Assembly: GCA_016785225.1 (NCBI GenBank)
Contig: JAFBJZ010000856.1
Span: forward strand, 620,001 to 684,000
Source: Psettodes erumei
Lineage: Eukaryota; Chordata; Actinopteri; Pleuronectiformes; Psettodidae
Reading direction: 5' to 3'
DNA length: 64,000 bases
Below, one piece after another: positions 51,901-61,990 of this stretch (position 1 is the first letter of the stretch; each line of letters starts with the position of its first letter). Position numbers and translations under genes: made by a program. The notes beneath the pieces were generated by a model, which had not been told where the DNA came from, searched no databases, and saw only the letters and a program-made list of their open reading frames with translations.

Positions 51901-53242
51901 CTGGAAAAGACCCCAGCACCAGCAGCCATCCCATGTGCTAAGGTCAGTAAAGAAGAGGTTATCAGAGTGTTGTTGTTTTTTTGTCAAACTGTGGGTACTT
52001 TGTTAGGTACACTTAGCCTTAAAGTCAAAAACACATCCTAATACAACAGTCTAAAAATTAACTCTCCTTTATGAAAGGTTAAAATTTTGTTGGTGTTGAT
52101 ATAATTTTGTAAAGTTGCAATTGAAATTGTTTTAAAGACATTAGTGTATGTTCTGTTTTCTTTCATCTGTGCAAACAAATGGAGATTAATTGTATTGAAC
52201 AGGCTGCACCAGTCCAAGCTGCTCCAGTCAAACCGGCAGCGGTGGAAAATGGTGGTGACGACGACGACGACGACGTTGACTTGTTCGGCAGCGATGAGGA
52301 AGATGAGGAGGCGGAACGCCTCAAGCAGGAGCGCCTGGAGGCCTACGCAGCCAAGAAGGCCAAGAAACCCGCCCTCATTGCCAAGTCATCGATCCTGTTG
52401 GACGTCAAGCCTGTACGTGGAAATACCACTCAAACCATCAGCTCATGTTCATATGCTGCTTGTGATTTCATGTTGGCAACCAGCTGTGGAGAAAAATGTA
52501 ATGTTAAACTACATATTACTCTCTCCTAATTTCCCTCAGTGGGACGATGAGACGGATATGGCGAAGCTGGAGGAGTGTGTTCGCTCAGTGCAGATGGACG
52601 GGCTCCTGTGGGGAGCGTCCAAACTGGTGCCGGTGGGCTACGGCATCAAGAAGCTCCAGATCAACTGTGTGGTCGAGGACGACAAGGTCGGCACAGACAT
52701 CCTGGAGGAGGAGATCACCAAGTTTGAGGACTTCGTAAGTAATAGTCCCTTTTAAGTCGTGCGTCCACATCGGAGGTCATCATGTGGAAGAGTCGGCTGC
52801 GGGGTGTCAGCGTTAGACATTTCTTACAGCACCTCCCAGTTCCGTGGAGGTGACCAGAATCTCATTTGCGGTGCTCACTGCATTGGAAAAATTACATTTA
52901 AAAAATTCAACAGCAGCATGGGCTTCACGTGCAGTCCCAGTCATCGTGCTACATAAAACCAACAGCTGTCTGTAACCTTATACAAGCTAAATCTGCACCA
53001 GAAGGGAATTCATCATATTTTCAAAAATTTGAAAATTTTGCCTGAATACCTTGAATTATAAAAATGGTCGTAGTCCAAGGCTGTTTCTGACATTTAACAT
53101 TTTTATTCTAACTAAAAATAGGTTAAACAATAATAAACGCACAATAAAAAACTATAACACATTATAAATAACCATGACTTATTTGCATCTTCCTCCTTTG
53201 CAGGTCCAGAGTGTAGATGTCGCTGCCTTCAACAAGATCTAA
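42356..53242 (+). CDS. eef1d: elongation factor 1-delta (eEF1B delta), long and short isoforms
   Basis: Guanine-exchange subunit of the eEF1 complex, recharging eEF1A with GTP. Exons: long-form exon 42356-42954 (possibly from 42325), then 44509-44632 (short-form ATG at 44516), 45931-46002 (carries a TGA), 50583-50639 (optional), 51665-51746, 51848-51942, 52203-52412, 52540-52734 and 53204-53242. Features in order: N-terminal EAIWFDKHRYDEAERRFYE, leucine zipper MKSLELENQTLHK/VVEEMRAALQKLE, acidic DDDDDDVDLFGSDEEDEE, KKAKKPALIAKSSILLDVKP, and the GEF domain WDDETDMAKLEECVRS...LVPVGYGIKKLQ...VEDDKVGTDILEEEITKFEDF, ending AAFNKI. All splice phases agree. Skipping the 72-nt exon leaves the frame intact. 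Without the 57-nt exon the short form would be about 269 aa, near the usual length. Confidence 0.95.
42955..44508 (+). other. eef1d intron between long-form exon and short-form ATG exon
   Basis: It contains the inverted-repeat element at 43779-44265 and otherwise no recognisable feature. Confidence 0.6.
43779..44265. mobile_element. MITE-like element with terminal inverted repeats
   Basis: The left end, gggctgtgcaatacgtcaaa (from 43780), matches the reverse complement of the right end (gatattgccatattgcacag, followed by ccc to 44265), giving imperfect terminal repeats of about 20-25 bp. The interior of about 450 bp has no transposase-like frame. Flanks share only a weak tctct similarity, so no target-site duplication is claimed. 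A nonautonomous DNA transposon is the best reading. Confidence 0.6.
44633..45930 (+). other. eef1d intron after the short-form ATG exon
   Basis: About 1.3 kb of intron with short chance ORFs only. I looked for an intact second copy of the TGA-bearing exon and saw none. Confidence 0.6.
45931..46002 (+). pseudogene. eef1d: eef1d 72-nt exon with in-frame TGA
   Basis: The acceptor is cgtag| and the donor |gtgagt. The 24 codons read EKDENTILQDIAKS-stop-KNIQQSLNG. Mammalian eEF1D has ILRDIARARENIQKSLAG at this place, so the TGA replaces an expected arginine codon (CGA>TGA would be a CpG transition), and both flanking residues also differ (S and K for A/R and E). The exon is flanked by phase-0 introns and its length is divisible by three, so skipping restores an open frame. 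It could be a nonsense allele, a decaying exon or an assembly error. The base call is as given. Confidence 0.75.
46186..49182 (+). repeat. tandem array, 17 copies of a ~183-bp unit
   Basis: The marker gtctaaaactgc recurs at about 46205, 46383, 46565, 46748, 46930, 47108, 47305, 47486, 47669, 47855, 48035, 48218, 48400, 48587, 48771, 48950 and 49135, a mean spacing of 183 bp (range 178-197). Each unit also carries 'gcatcagaacatcaagaaca', 'gaacactccatagcataata', 'catagaatagcatgtcatga' and 'atcgtcaaccagcgg', plus A-homopolymers that account for most length differences. The last unit is truncated. Units are nearly identical, so the array expanded or was homogenised recently. It lies in an eef1d intron. 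Confidence 0.97.
49183..50170 (+). repeat. decayed flank of the tandem array
   Basis: Diverged pieces of the same unit continue: 'tgtttcataaactctccatagtataata...gttaaaaatgcaa...ggtcatagta', repeated about six to eight times with substitutions and indels. These look like older copies no longer homogenised with the core. The short lysine-rich or phenylalanine-rich ORFs here are artefacts of the A-runs. Confidence 0.75.
50583..50639 (+). CDS. eef1d: eef1d optional 57-nt basic exon
   Basis: Nineteen codons, VKTAVQQAKGRQHKRQHRN, lie between a good acceptor (ggtgcag) and a gtaagt donor, in phase with both neighbours. The peptide is strongly basic. It has no counterpart in the human short eEF1D that I can recall, so it is probably a cassette exon. 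It lies just 3' of the tandem array and its decayed flank. Confidence 0.6.
50640..51664 (+). other. eef1d intron
   Basis: About 1 kb with a T-rich tract at 51488-51530. No gene is seen. Open frames that run into the next exon are chance read-throughs. Confidence 0.6.
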
Positions 53243-53292
53243 GCTTCACCTGCTCCACCAAAGTGTTGCTGCTGCTCCTGGCCTGCATGGTT

Positions 53293-53298
53293 ATTAAA
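53293..53298 (+). terminator. candidate eef1d poly(A) signal (ATTAAA)
   Basis: An ATTAAA variant lies 50 nt after the eef1d stop, giving a very short 3' UTR. That is usual for translation-factor genes. Confidence 0.45.
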
Positions 53299-53389
53299 AA
53301 GTTCAGGTTTGAGCACAAACAAAGTCTCAGTTTCATTATTATTTGCCAGGTTACTTGTGAACTTGATGATTGACAGCATGTCACTTGGT

Positions 53390-53916
53390 TTAAGGAGAAC
53401 ACAGTTTCAAAGAAGAACCTAATCCCACCCAAAATCCTGGGTGAACAGGCTGGGTGAATGTAGTCTTAACTTTATGAAGTAACACCATTGTATCCGAAAC
53501 ATTGTAGAAAGACAACGTCCCACCCCTGAGGTCCAGATACACCCCGATCCTGCTGCAGCAGGGAGCTGCGAGGGTCACGCTCTCTTTATTGTGCTGAAAC
53601 AAACACGCTGAGTGCGAGCAGTCCAGGCTCCAGGATTTGGAGTTGTGTCCCAGCTTGCTGTCGCTGCCTCCTCCGCCTCTGTTCATGTTCTTGTAGCAGA
53701 CGCCGATGGAAACCCCTCCGTTTCCAGCCCACTCCACCTCCCAATAGCAGCGCCCGGCCATCCCAGCTCGGCACAGCACCTGGGCCCAGCTGGTGAAGCG
53801 ATCCGGGTGGTCGGGGTAGGGCTGCGGCTCCGAACGTGTGATCACCCCTCTCCGACCATCGGAGAAGCTTAAATAGGGATTGGCTGTGTTCGGATCCAGG
53901 GTCAAATCACTGTAAT
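53390..53916 (-). CDS. PRY-SPRY (B30.2) exon of the TRIM gene
   Basis: This is the last exon, carrying 174 residues after the shared Y codon. It has the B30.2 signatures LDP, W-E-V-E, L-D-L-R-G-G-T-L-S-F-Y and PGFWVG. A Gly/Ser-rich loop (NMNRGGGGSDSKLGHNSKSW) sits where variable loops usually lie. The stop at 53390-53392 is only about 150 bp from the convergent eef1d stop. A minus-strand AATAAA (53102-53107) lies beyond it, within the last eef1d intron. Confidence 0.85.
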
Positions 53917-56900
53917 CTGAACAGAGGGGATTGACAGTGTGAGACACCAACTAGTGGTCACTCATCTAATATATCTAAATCTTTTATCGAAATGACTATT
54001 GGATGGATTGCTCTGAAATCCATACAACAAACCCATTCTATAAAGCTGCAACAGTTCATATACAAAACTATCAACTTTACCATTTTATACTAACAGGAAA
54101 GGACACAATACATTCACCTTTGTGAAGTTTAAATGGCAGTAGCTTTCCAAACAGATCCAGGGATCTGAGACAAGGTGTTAGCCTTGTTATGTGGTTCATG
54201 AAATGACTAGACTCACATTGCAGGAAATCAGCTCTTGTCCTCGGTTCAGCGTTGGACGGTATGCCAGCATCTTTTGCTGTGAGACGTCAGATTTGAACAA
54301 CGTTAATCTGACAGCACCACTATTGTTAAACTTAATTTTACCTCTAAATGGAAAACAACACGTACCTTTACTCCTTTCAGAGGTACTTTGATTGCTGGTT
54401 TCCTTCAGCGAAATCACTACGAATGCAGAGGAAAAAGATAAAGATGTGTCAATTTCTCCTTCATGGTTTCCAAAAAACAAATAATCATCATTATGGAAGA
54501 GACAAACCTTTTTCGGAGATTCTGTTGAATTCTTTTTCGAGTGTTTGATCCATACTGTCCTTCAGATCAGCCAGGGCTCCCCTCATGGTTTTGTACATTA
54601 AATATGGAAGTGCGTCACAGTTGGGCATCTCCACGCTCTTTGTGGGGAAGTGAAGAGACTTGCACTTCTGCAGTGACATGCAACACATCCAAATTAGAGG
54701 ACAGCATTTGAATGCAGCAAGGAAGGAGTCACCTTGTGGGTGATCAGTGTGATCAATACTTCAGTGAGTAAGACCAGGCTGCCTTTCTTACAACAATTCA
54801 AAAAAGAAAATGTCATGTGTCAAAGTATAAGTGTATGACTGACTGACAGTGAGCCAGCACTGGAATATTTAATGCTTTAAGAAGTCTTTTTTAACTTAAC
54901 TTAATCTCCATTATTAAGTCAGTTTAAGATACATGAAGTCATTTTGACAGGACTGACCTCTGCATATCACTAAATACGTTCTTATTTCTTATCTGCAAAC
55001 TATTCTTGTCTGTCTGACAAGGTCACGACCTGGGCACGTATTCATCAAACTGCTACGAGTGAAATGTTTGGACTTTAGTGAAAGAGTACAATTTTAAAAT
55101 CCTCACTTTTACACCTCCTCACAAACTTGGGAATAAAAGCTATTCATCAAACTTCCTTTGTAAGTTGAACATCTTTGGGTTTTGGATTGTTTTTTGACAA
55201 AATATGCAATTTAATGTGGTTGCTGCAAAATTTTGACTGGTATTTTTTCATTTTCTATGAAAATATTAATATTTATATGAATTTCATCCTTTTAAAATAA
55301 ATATTCAGAGGGGCATATGTTTGGTACATCACTGTCTGTGATTGATAATTCCTGCTCTGAGCACAAGTGATTTATCATGTTGTCAGAAGAAAGCTTCAGC
55401 TAAACTTTACTTTGGGGCTGCGCTGTAAACGGACACGAGTCACTGGACTAATGTGTTTTACTCTTCACTTTCGCTAGAAGGGAAGTTGAAAGTGCATTAG
55501 GTGTAAATATTAGTAGTTTGCTAAACAAGGGTCCAGGAATAGAGCAGAGTCTGAGCGGTCACGGCTCAACAGCCCGGGTGAACTTTTGCCGCGTGTACCT
55601 GGAGGAAGCGGATGTGATCCTCGGTGCGACAGAGCGCCTCCAGCTCAGCGTCGGTCCTCCGCAGCTCGGCCGTCTCCCGCTGCATCTTCTCCAGCAGCTC
55701 CTCGGCCTGGCTGACGGCCGCTCTCTCCTGGACTCGGATCAGCTCCCTCACCTCGCTGCTCTGCTTCTCTATGGAGCGGATCAGCTTGGAGAAAATCCTC
55801 TCGCTCTCCTCCACCGCCGCCTCCGCGGAGTGCTGCGGACGATATGAAGGTTCCTGTTTTTCATCTCCAGGAATCGTGCACAGCCAGCTTTTCATTCCAC
55901 GCAGTACGTCTCAACGACATATTTATTGCGACGAACACACTCACCTTGATGTATCTGATAATATATCTGAGCTCCTTCTCGGTATCTTTCAATTTCTGCA
56001 CAGACTTCAAAGAGGTTTCTTGGAGTTTTTTCTGAGAGAACACAAAAAGATGAATATCACACAGTGCAGTCCCCTTAGGCTGCTCGGAGAAATGTGTTTC
56101 CCCCCACATGGTTGACTTTCAAGATGGAAAGTTTTGATTTTACAATCAAAGGATTTGGATTGCACTGCAAAGCCTTTTGGTCTATCAACCTCCACTTCTG
56201 ACACACACGATAGGCCTGCAGGACCAGGGAACATTTCACTCTCCCTGTATTCAATATTTCAAAAGCTGGAGTCTTTGAATCCAGCATCTCAGAAACCGCA
56301 TATACAGATTAAGGCTCAGTTTCTCCTCACCCAAAAACAGAATGAGACTACTGCACCGACTTTGTAGAAATGTAAATATATGCTTTCAACAAATCCATCA
56401 GTCGCGATTCTGGTGCACAGACTTACACAATGCGTAATGTATAAAATGAGACGTAGTCAGTTAATTAACACTAAGCTGTTGATGAACCCATTTAAACTCC
56501 CCAGAACGTATATGAATAAATTAAGGAATGATTTCTGTGACTTAAACAAATAAATGTTCACACTTACCTGTTGCGTTTTTCTCTCGTCCTCCGCTGGGAC
56601 TGCGTCGTGGCCCTTGTGTCTCTCTTTCGCGCACTGAGAGCAGAGACACTGGTGGTCGGTGCGACAGTACAGCCTCAGCAACTTGTCGTGCTGCGGACAC
56701 AGCTTCTCTCGCAGCTGATCCAGAGCTGGGATCAGTTTGTGAGCCCTCCCGTGGAAGCGCTGCTCGTGGGCTCTTACGTGAGTCGCGCAGTACGACTCCA
56801 AACACGCGAGGCAGGATTTCACGGCCTTGCTCTTCCTCGCCGTGCACGCGCTGCACTGCGCGTCCTCGGGTTTGGCGCTGAAGTGCTGGACGGCGGCCTG

Positions 56901-57155
56901 AGACCCGGTTCGCTGGAACTTCTCCACCACTTCGCCCAGAACCGTGTTCCTGTTCAGCAGGGGTCTCGGGTTAAACACCTGCCTGCACTGGGGGCAGCAG
57001 TACAGGCCTTTCTGCTTGGTCCGGTTCCAGTAGTCCTCGATGCACTCCAGGCAGTAACTGTGTCCACAGGGGATCGTCACCGGGTCCCTCAGGACCTCCA
57101 GACACACCGAACAACAGAACTGGTCCTCTTCAACAGAAATAGTCGCCGCTGCCAT
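53390..57155 (-). CDS. TRIM E3 ubiquitin ligase with PRY-SPRY (TRIM16/finTRIM-like)
   Basis: Minus-strand exons: 57155-56568 (588 nt), 56031-55945 (87), 55832-55599 (234), 54667-54508 (160), 54416-54366 (51), 54276-54217 (60) and 53916-53390 (527). Total 1707 nt, 568 aa, all phases consistent. RING: C15-x2-C18, C30-G-H32, C35, C38 and C54-P-Q-C57. B-box 1 starts near CSACTARKSKAVKSCLACLE and B-box 2 spans LCPQHDKLLRLYCRTDHQC...HKGHD. A coiled coil covers about 197-303. EPRTRADFLQY leads into PRY (LTLDPNTANPYLS) and SPRY (CYWEVEW, GVYLDLRGGTLSFYNVS). The 234-nt coiled-coil exon is a finTRIM/TRIM16 hallmark. Such proteins are typically cytoplasmic ubiquitin ligases in antiviral or innate signalling; the target is unknown here. 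Orthology (ftr member versus trim16/25-like) is not decidable from sequence alone. Confidence 0.9.
54668..55598 (-). other. TRIM intron between exons 3 and 4
   Basis: About 930 bp of AT-rich intron. The 23-nt mini-exon usual in finTRIM genes was not identified, and phase does not require it. Confidence 0.55.
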
Positions 57156-57880
57156 TTCCGACACGCTCCAAGCACAAACTCCAAGGGACAAAGATGGGCG
57201 TGGCTCAGACAGGTGAGGCGAGCGCAGCTGCTCGGGTTTCACCTGAAGCCTCCAATCACAGCCAGCGGACCAGGACAAAGCTGAACACCTGAATCGACGG
57301 TGGGTGACGTCATAGCCGTCAACCCGTGAGCTCCACGTGACACAGGCAGTCGTTTCTGCGTCTGTCAAGCTGCTCTCCCGCTCCCACACCGCAGGACCCA
57401 GTGCCCGTATTTGCTCCGCATACAGTGCAAGGTAAACAAGCCCCCATGCAAATAAGCACCACCTGTGAGGACTCATCGTTTGTGCATCTGCGTTTTCTTT
57501 TTAATGTCAGCATGTCATAAATAAAGCAACAGACTGTTAACAGAGTTCAGGTTTGAAAAAAAAATAATAAAAAAGATCTATAAAAGCATAATGTAATAAA
57601 GACTAAAACGTGTAGTTCTGCTTTGTGCTGCTTAATACTTAAAGTAAATGCATTGTCACTGTGGTCTTCAGCGGCACTTAAATGTGCTTTCCTCAGCTCT
57701 TTCTCACCTGCACTATGACACAAGGTGCCAAGTACTGCTGACCGGTGTAAACAAAAACCAATGAAATGAAATGAACGCCAAAAGATGGACTGTTAGAGGT
57801 GCAATTCACGTGTGCCAGTACATAGTTGAGAAAGGAGAAGAGATCGGCCGAGTGCGTTGACATTCAGTGCCGTGCAGGTG
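57156..57880 (-). other. spacer between the two TRIM genes
   Basis: This spacer holds the 3' UTR of the upstream TRIM (an ATTAAA on the minus strand at 57500-57505 is a candidate signal) and the promoter/5' UTR of the downstream one. The downstream TRIM's frame stays open upstream of its ATG to 57476. A purine-rich aaaaagaaaacg on the minus strand near 57492-57503 loosely resembles an interferon-response element, but it is too weak to call. Confidence 0.4.
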
Positions 57881-60800
57881 CTACTTCCTCCTGGGGTGAG
57901 CGCGTCGCAGAGGGTGCCTCTGTCTGGACCCTGAGGAGAATTTGGAGCCTGAACGGACAAAAGAGGAATTAGTAGTCTGCAGTGAAGACAGACGGTAGAT
58001 ACAAACATTTTTTCTAGTAATATGCAGGGCTTGTATTATTACCAGATTTTATTTCAAAAAGGTACCAGCTTTAAATATCTACCACTCAGTGTTTCCTAAG
58101 CTGTCAGCATCACATAAACTCACGCAAGTTTTCTTAATGTTACGCGGGTACGTGAAACTTCCAACATTTGTGGATGAAAGTGATCAAGGATCTAAAATCA
58201 CCAATCTTGAGAATGATGTGTGCACAAAAGCACAGGAGGCAATGGAGCTGGAGCTGTTTTGAAAAAGGTGAGACAGATGCAATCACTAACATTTGCAGGT
58301 GTTCTCTGTAAAGCAACATACCCATGACAGTATACTCAGCTTGAATTTAGTCACACACACACACTATAAAATCAAGTCTATCATTTACTTAGGTACTGTA
58401 CAATTTTGAGATGCTTCTATTCCATACTTTTCTTCACTATACTGTAGATGCGACGCTTGTACTTTTTCGAAGAGATATAGTTACAAGTTACATATTTTCA
58501 CTTGCAAAACATATACGCAACCCATACTATATGATGCGTAGACTCAACAATCACGCAGTACATAAAGTTGTTAAAATGATCTCCACCTCAACCAAGTATA
58601 ACTTTAAAATGCCGCTTTCTCAGTAATGAATCACTAGATATTAGAGGCCGACTGACTTAGACATCAATATAAGGGGAAAAATTAAAATATATCACGTACC
58701 GCTGATACTTTGGTACTTAAATATAACTATGATTTATAACTATATATTTATATATATTAGTGTTGTATTGCTACATATACTTGAGTAAAATGTCCTTACT
58801 TCTACTTCTACCACAGAAATGATGTTGCATGTGAAGAATTAGTTAAACGATAGCACTTGTTTTTTGCCTTTTCTTGTATAAGGTGAAGCGACCGTACTCT
58901 AAAACACGTGTAATTCATGATAGCGCATCTGTTTTTACCGAATGGTGAGAAGGCAAACGTGGGCACGGCAGGTCCCTGGGTGAGGAAAGGGTTCAGAGGA
59001 CTCCCAGGACTTTGGTCTACGCCAGGTGGAGGTACCACTGCAAACACAAAGAGAGCGCACGCTGTCACTACGGAGTCTCAGCTGCCAGTCTGCAGCAGGA
59101 CTACAGCTGTCCTCGACAACCACGTTGAGTGAGGTGTTAGTGCTGCATCATAATGTGGATAGAGTGGGACACACAAACAAATCCACTGAGTGAAATTTAA
59201 AACTTTTTAACACCCCACAGAACACAGCTTAATACCTGTCTCACGGTCAGTCTTGCCTCAAAAGGCTTCAGAATCTGGATAACATAGGACACCCGCTGTC
59301 TTCAGACCCTGAATTCTAATTTTTTTAAAAAACTCCCACCATAATCCTTCAATGGTAAAAAAAAATTGCATATGTGTCCTACAAAGCAAACCACAGATCT
59401 TTAAATGTCAGTAAAGATGCATTTCCAGTCACATTAAACTCTTCAAGTTGATGAATGCATTCCTGGATTGCATTCCAAAACACATCAGACATGTATTTTA
59501 AAGATGTTTATCGTCTCACCTGGTGTTGCTTCCACTTGTGCAGTTGACCCACCATCACCAGACTGTGCTGTGTCTATCTGTGCCGCGGGATTTGGAGAAC
59601 CTACGATCGATATATCTCTCACTGCCAATCAAAGGAGAAAATGGAATCACATCAATGGAGATGACTTGACCAGACAAAAACACGGTTTCCATGCAAAACT
59701 CTGTACTCACCTCTCTCGTAGATGCAGACAAACCCTCCCTGGCAGACCTCCTGCAAAAGTCCTTTGAAATCTGACACGGCTGTCATCACCGGGCCAAAGG
59801 TGAGGTTGGGGTCAAAGGTGACCGAGGGCAACGCTGCCAGCGCAGGTGGAGCATGGAGAGACTGACAACTCTGGAATCACAAACACAGAGGGGAGTGAAG
59901 TTTGTCGTGCAGTTTCAGAGGATCTGAGATAAAAACCCAAATGAATCTGCGCGGTGTGTACTTGAAGGAACTTGACGTGGTCGTCGGTGTGGGCGAGTTT
60001 GTCGAGCTCCGCCTCGCTCCTCCTCAGCTCTGCGACCTCCTTCTGGATCTTGTCCAGCAGCTGCTCGGCCTGACTGACGACCATCTTCTCCTGGGCTTTG
60101 ATCAGCTCTCTGACTTCAAAACGCTTCAGCTCCATCGACCGGATCAGCTCGGTGAAGACGCTGTCGCTTTCCTCGGCCGCTGCCCGGGCAGAGCGCTAGA
60201 GGGCGCCACAAAGCAGACACAGATCCTCAGATGATTCACCCTCACAAATGTATGAATGAGCATGTAGTTGGACTGTCAACAAAATGTTGGTTTATTAAAC
60301 CATTGACAGTGATATGGGAGAATAAAGACATTTTCTCATCTACATAGCGATGCGCTGCATTTATTCATCAGCTCCAACCAGGTGTCAACACTCACAGTGA
60401 GGGAGAAAATGGCTTGCCTCAGCTCCTGGGCCTCCTTCTCCCTGAACTGGACTCTCAGCTGAGAGCTCTGCTTCATGTCACCAAGCTGCACCTGGGGGGA
60501 AAATGTTGTGACAGTAAGAAATCAAACACGCTTTAACCTCACAGAAATGATCTGGTCAGGGTTGGCACAGAAGAAAGGCTACTACACACGTTATATTGTG
60601 AATGGGTCATTTTGAACAAAGGTTCCTTGGTTTCCACGTGTTCCTAAAATGTGCTGGAGCTGAATTCTGCTTGTGATGCAGGAGCTAAGGGATAAAATTG
60701 TAAATACCAGGCACCGCAGTGACCTCGGATTCAGATTAGAATGAAAACCAGAAGTAGGTTATTATTTAGTCAGCGAGCTTTGGGAATCTTTAAAGCTATT

Positions 60801-61882
60801 TATGAAAACAGATTGTTAAAAAGGGATCCCTCCAGACCCTATCACATCGGGTCCAGTTCAACTAGACCTGGTTCAAAGGTGCCAATCGTGAACCTAGACA
60901 TTTGTGTCCAGCTCAGGACCTTTGTTGCAGATGTTTCTCTAAACCCAGCTCTTTCTAGCTCCTGCTCTGTTGTTCAAGTGTGACCTGTTTAAATCCAAAC
61001 TTTTGGTCACGGCACGGCTGTGTGTTTCTCAGCTGTAATAATGCAATCATAAATATCAGAGAACCATTAATAAGTATTGAGTGTTTCTAGCGGATCGTTA
61101 GGTTTGCAGTTACACATATTGGTATTCTGACAGCGCTAAAGGTTAATAAATCATTAACGGTATGGTGTCTACAGCTACAAATGTTGATAAGCAGTTGATG
61201 AGATGGGGGGGGGTCCTTGATGGATTTAACAACTGAGAATTGATTAGCCAACCTGCTTCTGCTTGATCTCCGCCTCGGCCAGCACCGTGTCGTGTCCTTT
61301 GTGTTCGTCCGTCAGACACAGGTAGCAGATGCACTGTTTGTCGGTTCGGCAGTACACCTCCAGCAGCTTGTCGTGCCGGGGGCAGATCTTCTCCTGGAGC
61401 TTCTTGGAGGCCGACACCAGCTTGTGCTTCTTGAAGGCGGCGGACTCGTAGTGGGGCTGGACGTGTACGTCGCAGTAGGAGGCCAGGCACACCAGGCAGG
61501 ACTTGAGAGCCTTGTTTTTCCTCCCGGCGCAGACGTCGCACTCCACGTCGTCGGCCTCGGCGAAGGTCTGGTTCGCGGGCGTCGCGCCATCGGCGAGGAT
61601 CTGGATCTCGGGCGTCGCGGCCTCCTGGAGCCTGGTCTGTTTGAATCGCTCCACCACGTCGGCCAGCATGGTGTTCCTGGCGAGCGACGGCCTCGGGTTG
61701 AAGTTTTGGCGACACTGCGGGCAGTCGAAGATCCCCAGGTACTCGTCCTGGTCCCAGTAGTCCTGGATGCAGTTGGAGCAGTAGCTGTGTCCGCAGGGGA
61801 TCGTCACCGGGTCCTTTAGCACGTCCAGACATATGGAGCAGTTGAACTGGTCCTTGTCCAGGACCACTCCGCCCTGGGCCAT
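57881..61882 (-). CDS. TRIM E3 ubiquitin ligase lacking B30.2
   Basis: Minus-strand exons: 61882-61253 (630 nt), 60491-60396 (96), 60195-59962 (234), 59876-59717 (160, approximate upper edge by phase), 59621-59520 (102), 59037-58939 (99) and 57948-57881 (68). Total 1389 nt, 462 aa, phases consistent. RING: C15-S-I-C18, C30-G-H32, C35, C38 and C54-P-Q-C57. B-box 1 is in CDVCAGRKNKALKSCLVCLA and B-box 2 in ICPRHDKLLEVYCRTDKQC...HKGHD. The 96- and 234-nt coiled-coil exons match finTRIM structure. Exon 4 has TFDPNLTFGPVMTAVSDFKG. The C-terminal third is P/S/G-rich and low-complexity (VVPPPGVDQSPGSPLNPF), ending in a basic tail, SGSRQRHPLRRAHPRRK. No PRY-SPRY follows in any frame before the next gene. 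It is a tandem neighbour of the B30.2-bearing TRIM, same strand, about 0.7 kb between genes. The weakest joint is the gtaaaa donor of the 99-nt exon. Confidence 0.85.
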
Positions 61883-61990
61883 GGTCGAAAGCGCCGAAGT
61901 GCGGACAGAATGAGCGAAAACACGGGAGAGCCACAGCCGCTGCTTTGTTTACAGGAAGTGGACGGCGCTCGCCGGAAACGGCGGCAGGGG
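61883..61990 (-). promoter_or_regulatory. putative promoter of the B30.2-less TRIM gene
   Basis: This GC-rich, CpG-containing stretch lies immediately upstream of the ATG. It includes an ETS-type core (cacttcctgt on the minus strand, about 61952-61961). No TATA box is seen. The start site is unknown. Confidence 0.35.

Noticed and set aside
54118..54164. Possible extra TRIM exon (ctcag|atccctgg...cacaaag|gtgaat)
   Set aside because: Its 47 nt would break the phase between the 60-nt exon and the SPRY exon, which join perfectly (caa t|at) without it.
56571..57284. 237-codon plus-strand frame
   Set aside because: It is antisense to the GC-rich RING/B-box exon of the SPRY-TRIM. The real gene is on the minus strand with intact zinc ligands.
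61292..61819. 175-codon plus-strand frame, and a 263-codon minus-strand frame at 61143-61934
   Set aside because: Both are shadow frames of the GC-rich first exon of the B30.2-less TRIM.
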